This document shows, piece after piece, positions 1 to 4,891 of a stretch of DNA of 5,159 nt. Position numbers and translations under genes: made by a program. Source of the DNA: an uncultured Halomicronema sp. Lineage in GTDB: Bacteria; Cyanobacteriota; Cyanobacteriia; Phormidesmidales; Phormidesmidaceae. The number at the start of each line of letters is the position of its first letter. Position 1 is the first letter of the stretch. The stretch is taken from NCBI GenBank assembly GCA_937897665.1, contig CALCPB010000893.1, forward strand, positions 1 to 5,159. Reading direction: 5' to 3'. Under the pieces are notes generated by a model. It was not told where the DNA came from and made no database searches. It saw only the letters and a program-made list of their open reading frames with translations.

Positions 1-112
1 CAGAGCGGACGACAGCAAGGCGACTAGCCACGAACAATAAACCGGGTCAAGGGTGCTGGCATCACCTTATCTCAAAGGGCGATCGCCCGCATCCCTGCCA
101 TTCAGAGTGTGA

Positions 113-128
113 GAAATCTTCGGATTTT
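113..128 (+). repeat. Small hairpin with UUCG tetraloop
   Basis: GAAATC (113-118) pairs with GATTTT (123-128), including one G-U pair at the base, around the loop TTCG (119-122). A C(UUCG)G loop is known to be exceptionally stable in RNA when read on this strand. The 3' arm ends in four Ts but no longer T run follows, so it is at best a weak terminator for a rightward transcript entering from the left edge. The role is unknown. Confidence 0.35.
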
Positions 129-133
129 GAGGC

Positions 134-189
134 GGTTGCCCGTAGGCTGATAGTCTCCCATCATCCGACCTTTTGGTCTGAGGGCAGCC
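134..189. repeat. Nested inverted repeats, possible multibranch fold
   Basis: GGTTGCCC (134-141) can pair with GGGCAGCC (182-189) as eight base pairs with one G-U. The enclosed 40 nt hold two more short helices: TGAT 148-151 with ATCA 160-163, and GACC 167-170 with GGTC 175-178 around a TTTT loop. Read leftward, this lies just after the stop of the methyltransferase gene and could be 3' UTR structure. No RNA family is recognised and the inner helices are short, so it may be chance. Confidence 0.25.
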
Positions 190-200
190 AACGAGAAACC

Positions 201-1325
201 TCAATACAGCTCATATTTCATCAGCTGACAGGGTAATTTACCGTTCAAAATGGGCAGCCGCTGCGACGACTTCAAGCCGATGGATTTAGCCAGTGACTTG
301 TTGCCGCTCAACACAAAGGCCGTCCACCCTTTAAAGCGCTGCTTTAAGACGTCGCCCAGAAGCTTATAAAACGCCCCTAAATCTTCGTCGCGGCCCAAGC
401 GCTGGCCGTAGGGCGGGTTGCACAACAGTACACCGGTATCGGCAGGTGCCGTAACGGCGGCTAACTCCAGCGTCTGCAGGCTGATCTCTTGCTCGACTTC
501 GCAGTTTTGCGCATTGGCCTGCGCCTGCTGCACCACGGTAGTATCGCGATCGCAGCCCATAATCGGGGCGGGTAAGGTCTCTAGCCGCTCCGTATAGGCC
601 TGCTGCTGCAGGCGTTTCCACAGTCGGGCATCAAAAGTGGGCCAGGTCTCAAAGCCAAACTGCTCGCGAAACAGCCCCGGGGCGCGCTTGAGGCCGATCA
701 GCGCCGCCTCTAACGGCAGCGTGCCGGAGCCACAAAGCGGGTCACAAAAGGCCTGATCAGGCTGCCAACCCGAGAGATAAATCAGCGCGGCGGCCAGGGA
801 TTCTTTCAGCGGGGCTTTGCCGACAGCGGGCCGATAACCGCGCCGATGCAGGCTGCTGCCAGAGCTATCGAGGCTAACGGTGGCGCGATCGCGGTTGAGA
901 TGAACATTGATTTGCACGTCTGGCTGCTGCGTATCCACATTCGAGCGCTGCTGAAAGCGATCGCGCTGCTGATCGACAATGGCGTTTTTGACCTGCAGGG
1001 CGGTGAAGTGGGTGTGGTTGAGCTGGCGATTTTTGCCCGTCGCGGCCACCGCCATCGTCAGGTCTGGATCGAGATACTCTTGCCAGTCAATGCGCTGCAC
1101 GCCGCTGTAGAGATCATCGGCATCCCGACAGCGAAATTCGGCCACCTCGACCAAAATCCGAAAGGGCAATCGCGCCCACAGGTTGACCCGATACAGCAGT
1201 TCGCGATCGCCCTGAAACGCGACCCCACAAAAACCGGGCTGCGGGTCGCGCACGCCGATTTCCTGCAGTTCTTGAGCGGCGAGGGTTTCGAGCCCGCGTG
1301 CCACTGTCGCAAAATAGTGCCCCAT
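201..1325 (-). CDS. THUMP-domain class I SAM-dependent RNA methyltransferase (RlmL N-terminal-half / YpsC type)
   Basis: A 374-residue protein expected to methylate N2 of a guanine in 23S rRNA using S-adenosylmethionine, in the cytoplasm. Seen: an N-terminal ferredoxin-like plus THUMP region (about residues 1-165, ending RRGYR at 161-165); SAM-binding motif I DPLCGSGT at 195-202 (the family usually has DPMCGSGT); an acidic motif II, GCDRD, at 257-261; and the catalytic NPPYG at 303-307. Known: E. coli RlmKL is a two-domain fusion of about 700 residues, while stand-alone proteins of about 380 residues such as B. subtilis YpsC match only its first half, as here. The start is placed at ATG 1325-1323 because MGHYFATVARGLE matches how the family begins. 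A 16-codon in-frame extension to 1373 has no family similarity. The gene is divergent from nagA. The exact target guanine is inferred, not shown. Confidence 0.92.
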   Translation of the reverse strand: MGHYFATVARGLETLAAQELQEIGVRDPQPGFCGVAFQGDRELLYRVNLWARLPFRILVEVAEFRCRDADDLYSGVQRIDWQEYLDPDLTMAVAATGKNRQLNHTHFTALQVKNAIVDQQRDRFQQRSNVDTQQPDVQINVHLNRDRATVSLDSSGSSLHRRGYRPAVGKAPLKESLAAALIYLSGWQPDQAFCDPLCGSGTLPLEAALIGLKRAPGLFREQFGFETWPTFDARLWKRLQQQAYTERLETLPAPIMGCDRDTTVVQQAQANAQNCEVEQEISLQTLELAAVTAPADTGVLLCNPPYGQRLGRDEDLGAFYKLLGDVLKQRFKGWTAFVLSGNKSLAKSIGLKSSQRLPILNGKLPCQLMKYELY

Positions 1326-1351
1326 GCTGAACCTGACTGTTAACACTGCCC

Positions 1352-1424
1352 CAATAGCGCCAGCTGCTCCCATGAGTGGGCGACGTTTGCCGGTGAACGT
1401 GGCAGACGAAACTCAGCGCTATTG
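1352..1424. repeat. 9-bp inverted repeat in the divergent promoter region
   Basis: CAATAGCGC (1352-1360) and its exact reverse complement GCGCTATTG (1416-1424) lie 55 bp apart between two divergent genes. This would suit a pair of operator half-sites or the base of a long hairpin. No transcription factor motif is recognised, and chance is not excluded. Confidence 0.3.
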
Positions 1425-1517
1425 CCCCTGACTTTACAGCGTTGTTAGGGTTTCACAGCTTAAACCTTTTTGATCGCCGCTGACACTGCGTCACGATGGC
1501 CGCAGGCGACCTACTCA

Positions 1518-1554
1518 CCCGCCGCGTGGCGGGCTATCCTGAGGCGGAGCCGCC
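1518..1554 (+). promoter_or_regulatory. Pair of GC-rich hairpins in the nagA leader, with alternative pairings
   Basis: CCCGCC (1518-1523) and GGCGGG (1528-1533) form a perfect six-pair all-GC stem with a four-base loop. GGCG (1543-1546) and CGCC (1551-1554) form a second small stem. The first arm can instead pair with the third (CCGCC 1519-1523 with GGCGG 1543-1547), and the second with the fourth (GGCGG 1528-1532 with CCGCC 1550-1554), so the folds exclude one another. They lie 37-74 nt upstream of the nagA ATG. A role in leader-based control is inference. The stretch lies in a frame open to the nagA start, so it could also be coding in an extended NagA. Confidence 0.3.
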
Positions 1555-1582
1555 GTGGCCACTGAATGTCTTTGCGACTACT

Positions 1583-1586
1583 GGAG
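1583..1586 (+). promoter_or_regulatory. Shine-Dalgarno of nagA (GGAG)
   Basis: GGAG lies 5 nt before ATG 1592 and 8 nt before the adjacent ATG 1595. This supports a start here and argues against the upstream in-frame ATG at 1496, which has no comparable site. Confidence 0.6.
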
Positions 1587-1591
1587 TTGGC

Positions 1592-2590
1592 ATGATGTAT
1601 GCCCTAACAAACTGTACGCTCTACACCGGGTTTGAGGTGCTGACTGACCATGCCCTCTTGATTGACGGGGCTTACATTCGGGCGATCTTGCCCCCAGCGG
1701 ACTTGCCGGTCGAATGTGATCGCTTTGATCTGCAAGGTTTGCAGGTGTCGCCGGGGTTTATCGACCTGCAGCTAAATGGCTGTGGTGGGGTGATGTTTAA
1801 CGATGCCATTGCTACCAGCACCCTCGATACGATGCATCAGACTAATCTGCGCAGCGGCACCACCAACTTTTTGCCAACCCTTATCACCACCTCGGATGCG
1901 GATATGCAGGCGGCGATCGCAGTCGTTCGGCATTATCGGCAACAGCCGCCAAACGGTGTACTGGGTCTCCATTTCGAAGGCCCCTATCTCAACCCCCAGC
2001 GCAAAGGCATTCACAATGGCGCGTATGTACGACCACCTGAGGCCACAATGGTGGCGGCGATCGCGGCAGCCGGGCCAGATATCGTCAAACTGGTGACGCT
2101 GGCCCCCGAGGCCGTCTCCCCAGAAACTATTCGCACCCTTTGCGATGCGGGTATCACGGTGTCGGCTGGGCACACCAACGCCACCTACGATCAGGCCTTG
2201 GCGGGATTTGAGCAAGGCGTCACGCTAGTCACCCATCTATTCAACGCCATGTCTCCCTGGCAGAGTCGCCAGCCCGGCACGGTCGGTGCCGCCTTCAATT
2301 ATCCCGATATCTATGCGGGCATCATCGCCGATGGCCACCATGTCCATTTCGCCTCGATTGCCCTGGCCCACAAATTAAAGGGCGATAAACTCTTCCTCGT
2401 GACCGACGCCACCCCGCCTGCGGGCACCACCCTCGATTCGTTTGTCATTGGCGGCCAACCGGTGTATTACCGTGACGGCAAATGCGTTTCTGCCGAGGGC
2501 ACGCTAGGGGGCTCTGCCTTGACGATGGCGGCGTCATGCTCCCCTCCCCTCTACCGATTACAACCGGGTCGCGCCAGCGTTATTCTATGA
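1592..2590 (+). CDS. nagA: N-acetylglucosamine-6-phosphate deacetylase, C-terminally truncated
   Basis: The family hydrolyses N-acetylglucosamine-6-phosphate to glucosamine-6-phosphate and acetate in the cytoplasm, in amino-sugar and cell-wall recycling. Seen, numbered from ATG 1592: metal-ligand Glu129 in HFEGPYLN; His194 in SAGHT; His215 in THLFNAM; His249/250 in DGHH; and the likely catalytic Asp272 in VTDAT. These match E. coli E131, H195, H216, H251 and D273. The family motif GTLGGSALTM is at 303-312. Homology stops at about residue 315 (near base 2535), where the family continues with helices, a segment like ALRMATLYPA, and closing beta-sandwich strands. Here 17 unrelated residues follow, then TGA. 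The total is 332 residues against 382 in E. coli. The lost part is not in the other two frames downstream, so a single frameshift does not explain it. The beta-sandwich domain should be incomplete, so activity is doubtful and the gene may be a pseudogene. ATG 1595 is an equally possible start. Confidence 0.88.
   Translation: MMYALTNCTLYTGFEVLTDHALLIDGAYIRAILPPADLPVECDRFDLQGLQVSPGFIDLQLNGCGGVMFNDAIATSTLDTMHQTNLRSGTTNFLPTLITTSDADMQAAIAVVRHYRQQPPNGVLGLHFEGPYLNPQRKGIHNGAYVRPPEATMVAAIAAAGPDIVKLVTLAPEAVSPETIRTLCDAGITVSAGHTNATYDQALAGFEQGVTLVTHLFNAMSPWQSRQPGTVGAAFNYPDIYAGIIADGHHVHFASIALAHKLKGDKLFLVTDATPPAGTTLDSFVIGGQPVYYRDGKCVSAEGTLGGSALTMAASCSPPLYRLQPGRASVIL
2558..2586 (+). promoter_or_regulatory. 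Candidate promoter for the small exported-protein gene
   Basis: TTACAA (2558-2563, 3/6 match to TTGACA) and TATTCT (2581-2586, 4/6 match to TATAAT) are 17 bp apart. The -10 ends 34 bp before ATG 2621. The pair lies inside the non-homologous tail of nagA, so it may have come with the sequence joined there. The match is weak. Confidence 0.25.
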
Positions 2591-2620
2591 AGAGTTCAGT
2601 CATCGTTGCGGAATTTTCCT

Positions 2621-2953
2621 ATGCTGTCTGTCTACAAACGTGTGGTGATCGCTGCGATTGGTTGCTCTGCTGGCGTCCTCTGGGGCAGTCTAGCCACCGC
2701 CTCCGATCGCGCTGATGCTCTCCCCGCCCCGCCTGCTGCTGAGGAAACCGCGCCTTTGCCCGCTGCTGAACCTGCGATCGAGACAGAGTCCCCGACCGAG
2801 GCCGAGGCTGAGGCCGAACCGTTGGTTTGTCCCCCCGGTCAGTTCGCTTCAACCTTTGCCGATGTGTATCCGTTCCACTGGGCCTATGATGCGGTCAATT
2901 CGTTAGCCGCCCCCCCGATGCAGTGCTTCGACTGGCCTGAAGAGTACCTGTAA
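2621..2953 (+). CDS. Small exported protein with signal peptide, acidic Pro/Ala/Glu linker and SLH-like C-terminus
   Basis: A 110-residue protein of unknown function. Seen: an N-terminus with Lys and Arg (residues 1-7), a hydrophobic core (about 8-25), and an Ala-X-Ala type cleavage site near ATAS (25-28), so export by the Sec route is likely. Residues 30-68 are a low-complexity acidic linker with an EAEAEAE run. The end has Cys70, then FADVYPFHWAYDAVNSLA (79-96), which resembles the first part of an S-layer homology motif as in cyanobacterial porins, then Cys102. Both cysteines lie in the exported part and could pair. AIGC at 12-15 is a poor lipobox because the hydrophobic stretch continues past the Cys. 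ATG 2621 has GGA 8 nt upstream; a TTG at 2606 is an alternative start. It begins 30 bp after the nagA stop. Periplasmic or envelope location is inferred. Confidence 0.75.
   Translation: MLSVYKRVVIAAIGCSAGVLWGSLATASDRADALPAPPAAEETAPLPAAEPAIETESPTEAEAEAEPLVCPPGQFASTFADVYPFHWAYDAVNSLAAPPMQCFDWPEEYL
2798..2818 (+). repeat. Short hexamer tandem repeat encoding EAEAEAE
   Basis: GAGGCC-type hexamers (GAGGCC, GAGGCT, GAGGCC, then GAA) repeat about 3.5 times in frame inside the linker of the small exported protein. Such runs can change length by slippage in whole Glu-Ala units without breaking the frame. Confidence 0.6.
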
Positions 2954-3035
2954 CAGTGAGTGAGCCCACCGCATCCACCCGGTACCCCGCCCTGCCGTAG
3001 GATAAAGAAAGCAGCCTGTAGGGATACACCGAATC

Positions 3036-3464
3036 ATGGATAAAGCAGAGCAACTTGTGCGCATGGCAGAAGACGAGCTGACCCAGTACAGCACTGAAGC
3101 ACGCAAAATTGAAAAGCTGCGCCGCAAGTTTAGCTTTGCTCTGCCCTATGCTGAGCAGAAGGCCGTCCGCGATCAGGTCGAGGCCGACATTCCGTCCAAC
3201 TTTATTGCCAAGCTCGTTGAGGAAAACCGTCAAACCGTGGCCCTGCCATTTTGGGGTATTGGCGGGCTGGGGCTGCTGTTGGGGATTTCGTTGCGTCAAC
3301 CGCTCGACATCATTGCCACCGGCATTGGATTTTACGTGGCTTTTCAAGTCCAAAAATGGGGCTGGGAACTAGAAGCCAAGCGCCTAGTGGTTAAAACCCT
3401 AGACGATATTGAAGCCGGAATCCAGGCTGCCCGCGCCGATACAGCGACCAAAGAGGCTTCGTAA
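3036..3464 (+). CDS. Membrane protein of unknown function, N-terminal coiled coil plus two transmembrane helices
   Basis: A 142-residue protein that I do not recognise as a named family. Seen: a highly charged helical N-terminus (about residues 1-66) rich in Glu, Lys, Arg and Ala, likely coiled coil in part; a first hydrophobic segment at about 68-86 (starting VALPFWGIGG); a short turn with Arg-Gln-Pro; a second hydrophobic segment at about 89-106; then a charged helical tail. The predicted shape is a hairpin in the membrane with both ends on the same side, probably cytoplasmic since no signal peptide is present. The start ATG 3036 has only a weak, distant AGGG (3020-3023) upstream; the next in-frame ATG is 3063-3065. 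It lies 82 bp after the exported-protein gene and 197 bp before psb28. Amphipathic composition and a clean open frame make it a real gene. Confidence 0.75.
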   Translation: MDKAEQLVRMAEDELTQYSTEARKIEKLRRKFSFALPYAEQKAVRDQVEADIPSNFIAKLVEENRQTVALPFWGIGGLGLLLGISLRQPLDIIATGIGFYVAFQVQKWGWELEAKRLVVKTLDDIEAGIQAARADTATKEAS

Positions 3465-3661
3465 GCACCGGTTCGTCCCAGGTGGTCTGCAGAGTCAGCG
3501 GAGAGCATCCTTCAATACAGATCTCTTTTGCTGCTCTGTCCCTGACATGCTGGGCGTTTCACCGGGGCTGGGTCGAGCAGCGACCGGCGGGATCGATCAA
3601 AATCGGCCCACCGAATGAGAGAATGTACGTTTAATATTTGAAAACTTCTGACTGTTAATCT
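3465..3661. other. Intergenic region upstream of psb28
   Basis: 197 bp with no gene. It includes a perfect 5-bp stem (GGTCG 3571-3575, CGACC 3581-3585, loop AGCAG) with no T run after it, so it does not look like an intrinsic terminator. The last 50 bp are A/T-rich and include TAATAT at 3632-3637, a plausible -10 element with no clear -35. psb28 therefore probably has its own promoter here. Confidence 0.4.
3632..3637 (+). promoter_or_regulatory. Candidate -10 element of psb28
   Basis: TAATAT (4 of 6 matching TATAAT) lies 24 bp upstream of the psb28 ATG in a locally A/T-rich stretch. No good -35 is seen at the expected distance, and the resulting leader would be very short. Confidence 0.25.
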
Positions 3662-3997
3662 ATGGCTCACATTGAATTTGCCCGCGGCGTTGCTGAAACA
3701 GTCATCCCTGACGTGCGTTTGACCCGCGCTCCAGATGGCAGTGATGGCACAGCAACCTTCTATTTCGAAAATCCCAAAGCCTTTTCTGAGGATGAGGGCG
3801 TAGATATCACCGGCATGTATATGGTGGATGAGGAAGGGGAACTGACCACTCGTGAGGTCAAAGGCAAGTTTTTAGATGGCCGACCGGCAGGTATCGAAGC
3901 GCTGTTCGTCATGAAAAGTGAAGCCGAGTGGGACCGGTTTATGCGATTTATGAATCGCTACGCCGAACAAAACGGCCTTGGCTTTACCAAAAGCTAA
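3662..3997 (+). CDS. psb28: Photosystem II assembly factor Psb28 (Psb28-1 type)
   Basis: A 111-residue soluble protein that binds the cytoplasmic face of photosystem II assembly intermediates containing CP47. It acts in biogenesis and repair and is absent from the mature complex. Seen: PDVRLTR at 16-22, ATFYFENP at 31-38, [11 protein letters not shown] at 50-60, [12 protein letters not shown] at 89-100, and the C-terminal GLGFTKS. These are the hallmarks of the family, and the length is normal. Psb28 folds as a small beta-sheet sandwich with helices at the end. The start is unambiguous because the family begins MA-IEF or similar, though no Shine-Dalgarno is visible. It probably has its own promoter in the 197-bp gap upstream. 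moaB follows after 21 bp and may be co-transcribed. Confidence 0.97.
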   Translation: MAHIEFARGVAETVIPDVRLTRAPDGSDGTATFYFENPKAFSEDEGVDITGMYMVDEEGELTTREVKGKFLDGRPAGIEALFVMKSEAEWDRFMRFMNRYAEQNGLGFTKS

Positions 3998-4018
3998 CCG
4001 GTTCTCAGCTCCCTGCAA

Positions 4019-4519
4019 ATGCCGTTGCCCCATCCCGACCTGGCTGCCGTGACCGTTGGCTGTGCTGTGTTGACGGTCAGCGATACGCGGACGCCTGAAA
4101 CTGATACAAGTGGTCAGCTCCTACAGGCCAAACTGACCGCGGCACACCATGCAGTGGTGGCCTATACGATCTTGCCAGATGAGCCAGAGGCAGTGGGGCG
4201 GCAAGTGCAGACCTGGGTAGCGAACGGCAGCATTGCCGTGATTGTGTTGAACGGTGGGACGGGCATTGCGCCTCGTGATACGACCTACGAAGCGATCGCG
4301 GCGCTCCTCTCTAAGACCCTGCCGGGATTTGGCGAAATCTTTCGGCAGTTGAGCTACGCAGAAATTGGCTCTAGGGCAATGGCGTCGCGGGCGATCGCGG
4401 GCGTCTGTGAGTCCACGCTGATTTTTTCGCTGCCGGGTTCCTCCAAGGCGGTGGCACTGGCGATGGATCAATTGATTCTGCCGGAACTGGTGCATCTGAC
4501 CACCCAACTGCGCGGCTAG
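4019..4519 (+). CDS. moaB: MoaB/Mog-family molybdenum cofactor biosynthesis protein
   Basis: A 166-residue cytoplasmic protein of the MoCF-binding family. Active members adenylylate molybdopterin with ATP before MoeA inserts molybdate, supplying cofactor for enzymes such as nitrate reductase. Seen: VLTVSDTR at 17-24; the nucleotide/molybdopterin-binding loop LNGGTGIAPRD at 77-87, with Asp87 matching the conserved acidic position; GFGEIFRQLSYAEIGSRAMASRA at 103-125; and LPGSSKAV at 138-145. The order and length fit MoaB better than MoeA, which is much longer. E. coli MoaB is considered inactive and MogA active, so the function of this copy is inferred from motifs. It begins 21 bp after psb28 with no clear Shine-Dalgarno, and converges on thiS. 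Confidence 0.93.
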   Translation: MPLPHPDLAAVTVGCAVLTVSDTRTPETDTSGQLLQAKLTAAHHAVVAYTILPDEPEAVGRQVQTWVANGSIAVIVLNGGTGIAPRDTTYEAIAALLSKTLPGFGEIFRQLSYAEIGSRAMASRAIAGVCESTLIFSLPGSSKAVALAMDQLILPELVHLTTQLRG

Positions 4520-4560
4520 TCGGCTGTGGCGCTATCTCACCAACTATTGCCGATGACTAG
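4516..4560 (+). repeat. Inverted repeat overlapping the moaB stop codon
   Basis: CTAGTC (4516-4521) pairs perfectly with GACTAG (4555-4560), extended by GGC (4522-4524) with GCC (4549-4551) past a 3-nt bulge. The 5' arm includes the moaB TAG stop. No T run follows, so it is not a standard intrinsic terminator, but it could protect the 3' end of the transcript. Cyanobacteria lack Rho, so some structure is expected here. Confidence 0.35.
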
Positions 4561-4638
4561 GGAGCAGTGGGAGCAAGGGGCAGAGAGAGTGTTACTTCTG
4601 TCGTAGAGTACGAGCTTCCTCACAGCTCGGTCAGCCCT
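4520..4638. other. Convergent intergenic region between moaB and thiS
   Basis: 119 bp between two genes that point at each other. Besides the inverted repeat at the moaB stop, CGAGC (4611-4615) pairs with GCTCG (4625-4629) around a 9-nt loop, 10 bp beyond the end of thiS. Neither hairpin has a T run on either strand, so termination for both operons is unclear. Confidence 0.5.
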
Positions 4639-4869
4639 TCAGCCGCCGCCCACGATGGTGACAATTTCTAGGCGATCGCCCGTTTGCAGATAAGTTTCTG
4701 GCCAAAACTGACGGTGCAAAATTTCGCCGTTATATTCCACTGCGACCAAGCGCGGATTCATGCCAATTTGCTGCAGATAGTCGGGCAGCAGGGTTTGGGG
4801 TGGGCAGTTGGCCACTTTGCCATTGACGGACAGCTGAATTGAGTTTGTCGTGGGCAAGGAATCAGTCAT
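4639..4869 (-). CDS. thiS: Sulfur carrier protein ThiS
   Basis: A 76-residue beta-grasp (ubiquitin-like) protein. It is activated by adenylylation at its C-terminal glycine, carries sulfur as a thiocarboxylate, and gives it to thiazole synthase ThiG. Seen: the N-terminal strand IQLSVNGK (11-18); the family-typical VAVEYNGEIL (42-51); GDRLEIV (64-70); and the C-terminus TIVGGG, ending in the required Gly-Gly. MoaD has the same fold and tail, but the thiE neighbour and the VGGG ending favour ThiS. ATG 4869-4867 is chosen because GAG lies 7 nt upstream. A GTG four codons earlier (4881) has no such site and would give 80 residues. It starts 22 bp after the thiE stop on the same strand, so it is probably in one operon. 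Confidence 0.93.
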   Translation of the reverse strand: MTDSLPTTNSIQLSVNGKVANCPPQTLLPDYLQQIGMNPRLVAVEYNGEILHRQFWPETYLQTGDRLEIVTIVGGG

Positions 4870-4876
4870 GGTCAAT

Positions 4877-4879
4877 CTC
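4877..4879 (-). promoter_or_regulatory. Shine-Dalgarno core of thiS (GAG)
   Basis: Read leftward, GTGAG precedes the thiS ATG, with GAG 7 nt from the start codon. This favours ATG 4869 over the upstream in-frame GTG at 4881, which itself overlaps this site. Confidence 0.45.
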
Positions 4880-4891
4880 ACAAGGAACGAA

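Larger units (their letters stand above)
1..200. other. Non-coding flank downstream of the RNA methyltransferase gene
   Basis: No convincing gene is visible here. One plus-strand frame stays open from the left edge to about 234, but its translation is rich in His, Arg and Ser, has no family motif, and runs into the 3' end of the methyltransferase gene. It is probably chance. Another plus frame ends at TAA 38-40 and could be the last dozen codons of a gene outside the window, which cannot be tested here. The stretch contains one HIP1 site (79-86) and several short inverted repeats, listed separately. No U-tract terminator is visible for the leftward gene that ends at 201. Confidence 0.5.
1326..1591. 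other. Divergent intergenic region between the methyltransferase gene and nagA
   Basis: These 266 bp should hold the promoters of both flanking genes. No strong sigma-70 type -35/-10 pair stands out on either strand. A loose plus-strand candidate is TTTACA at 1433-1438 followed by an A/T-rich stretch near 1460-1470. The region contains a perfect 9-bp inverted repeat with a 55-bp gap and, close to nagA, two GC-rich hairpins, listed separately. An in-frame ATG at 1496 would extend NagA by 32 residues, but it has no ribosome binding site and the added residues do not resemble the family. Confidence 0.5.
79..4679. repeat. HIP1 octamers (GCGATCGC), ten dispersed copies
   Basis: Perfect copies begin at 79, 546, 885, 957, 1203, 1913, 2057, 4292, 4391 and 4672. 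The first is the centre of a 12-bp palindrome (77-88). HIP1 is a palindrome greatly over-represented in many cyanobacterial genomes, so it identifies the lineage. No copy lies between 2065 and 4291. The octamer's function is not settled. Confidence 0.95.

Noticed and set aside
846..1343. Long plus-strand open frame (165 codons) opposite the methyltransferase gene
   Set aside because: It is the antisense shadow of a gene with clear family motifs on the other strand. Its translation shows no recognisable domain.
1496..1591. 32-residue N-terminal extension of NagA from ATG 1496
   Set aside because: There is no ribosome binding site, the added residues do not resemble the family, and GGAG stands directly before ATG 1592/1595.
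1772..2215. Leftward open frame inside nagA (147 codons)
   Set aside because: It is a shadow of the nagA coding frame, which carries the catalytic motifs. Its own translation is Arg/Gly/His-rich with no domain.
2534..2953. NagA C-terminus present in another frame (simple frameshift)
   Set aside because: The other two frames downstream of the break do not show the expected C-terminal helices or strands, and the next gene starts too soon to leave room for them.
2895..3353. Leftward open frame (152 codons) across the exported-protein and membrane-protein genes
   Set aside because: It overlaps two better supported genes, including a signal peptide gene and a two-helix membrane protein. Its translation has no coherent features.
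3467..4003. CCGGTTC just after the stop codons of both the membrane-protein gene and psb28
   Set aside because: It is only a seven-base match with different flanks. Chance is the simplest explanation.
4611..4629. Loop TTCCTCACA resembling the CU-rich core of the cyanobacterial small RNA Yfr1
   Set aside because: The exact Yfr1 core is not present, and in Yfr1 the core is single-stranded between two stems, not the loop of one short hairpin.
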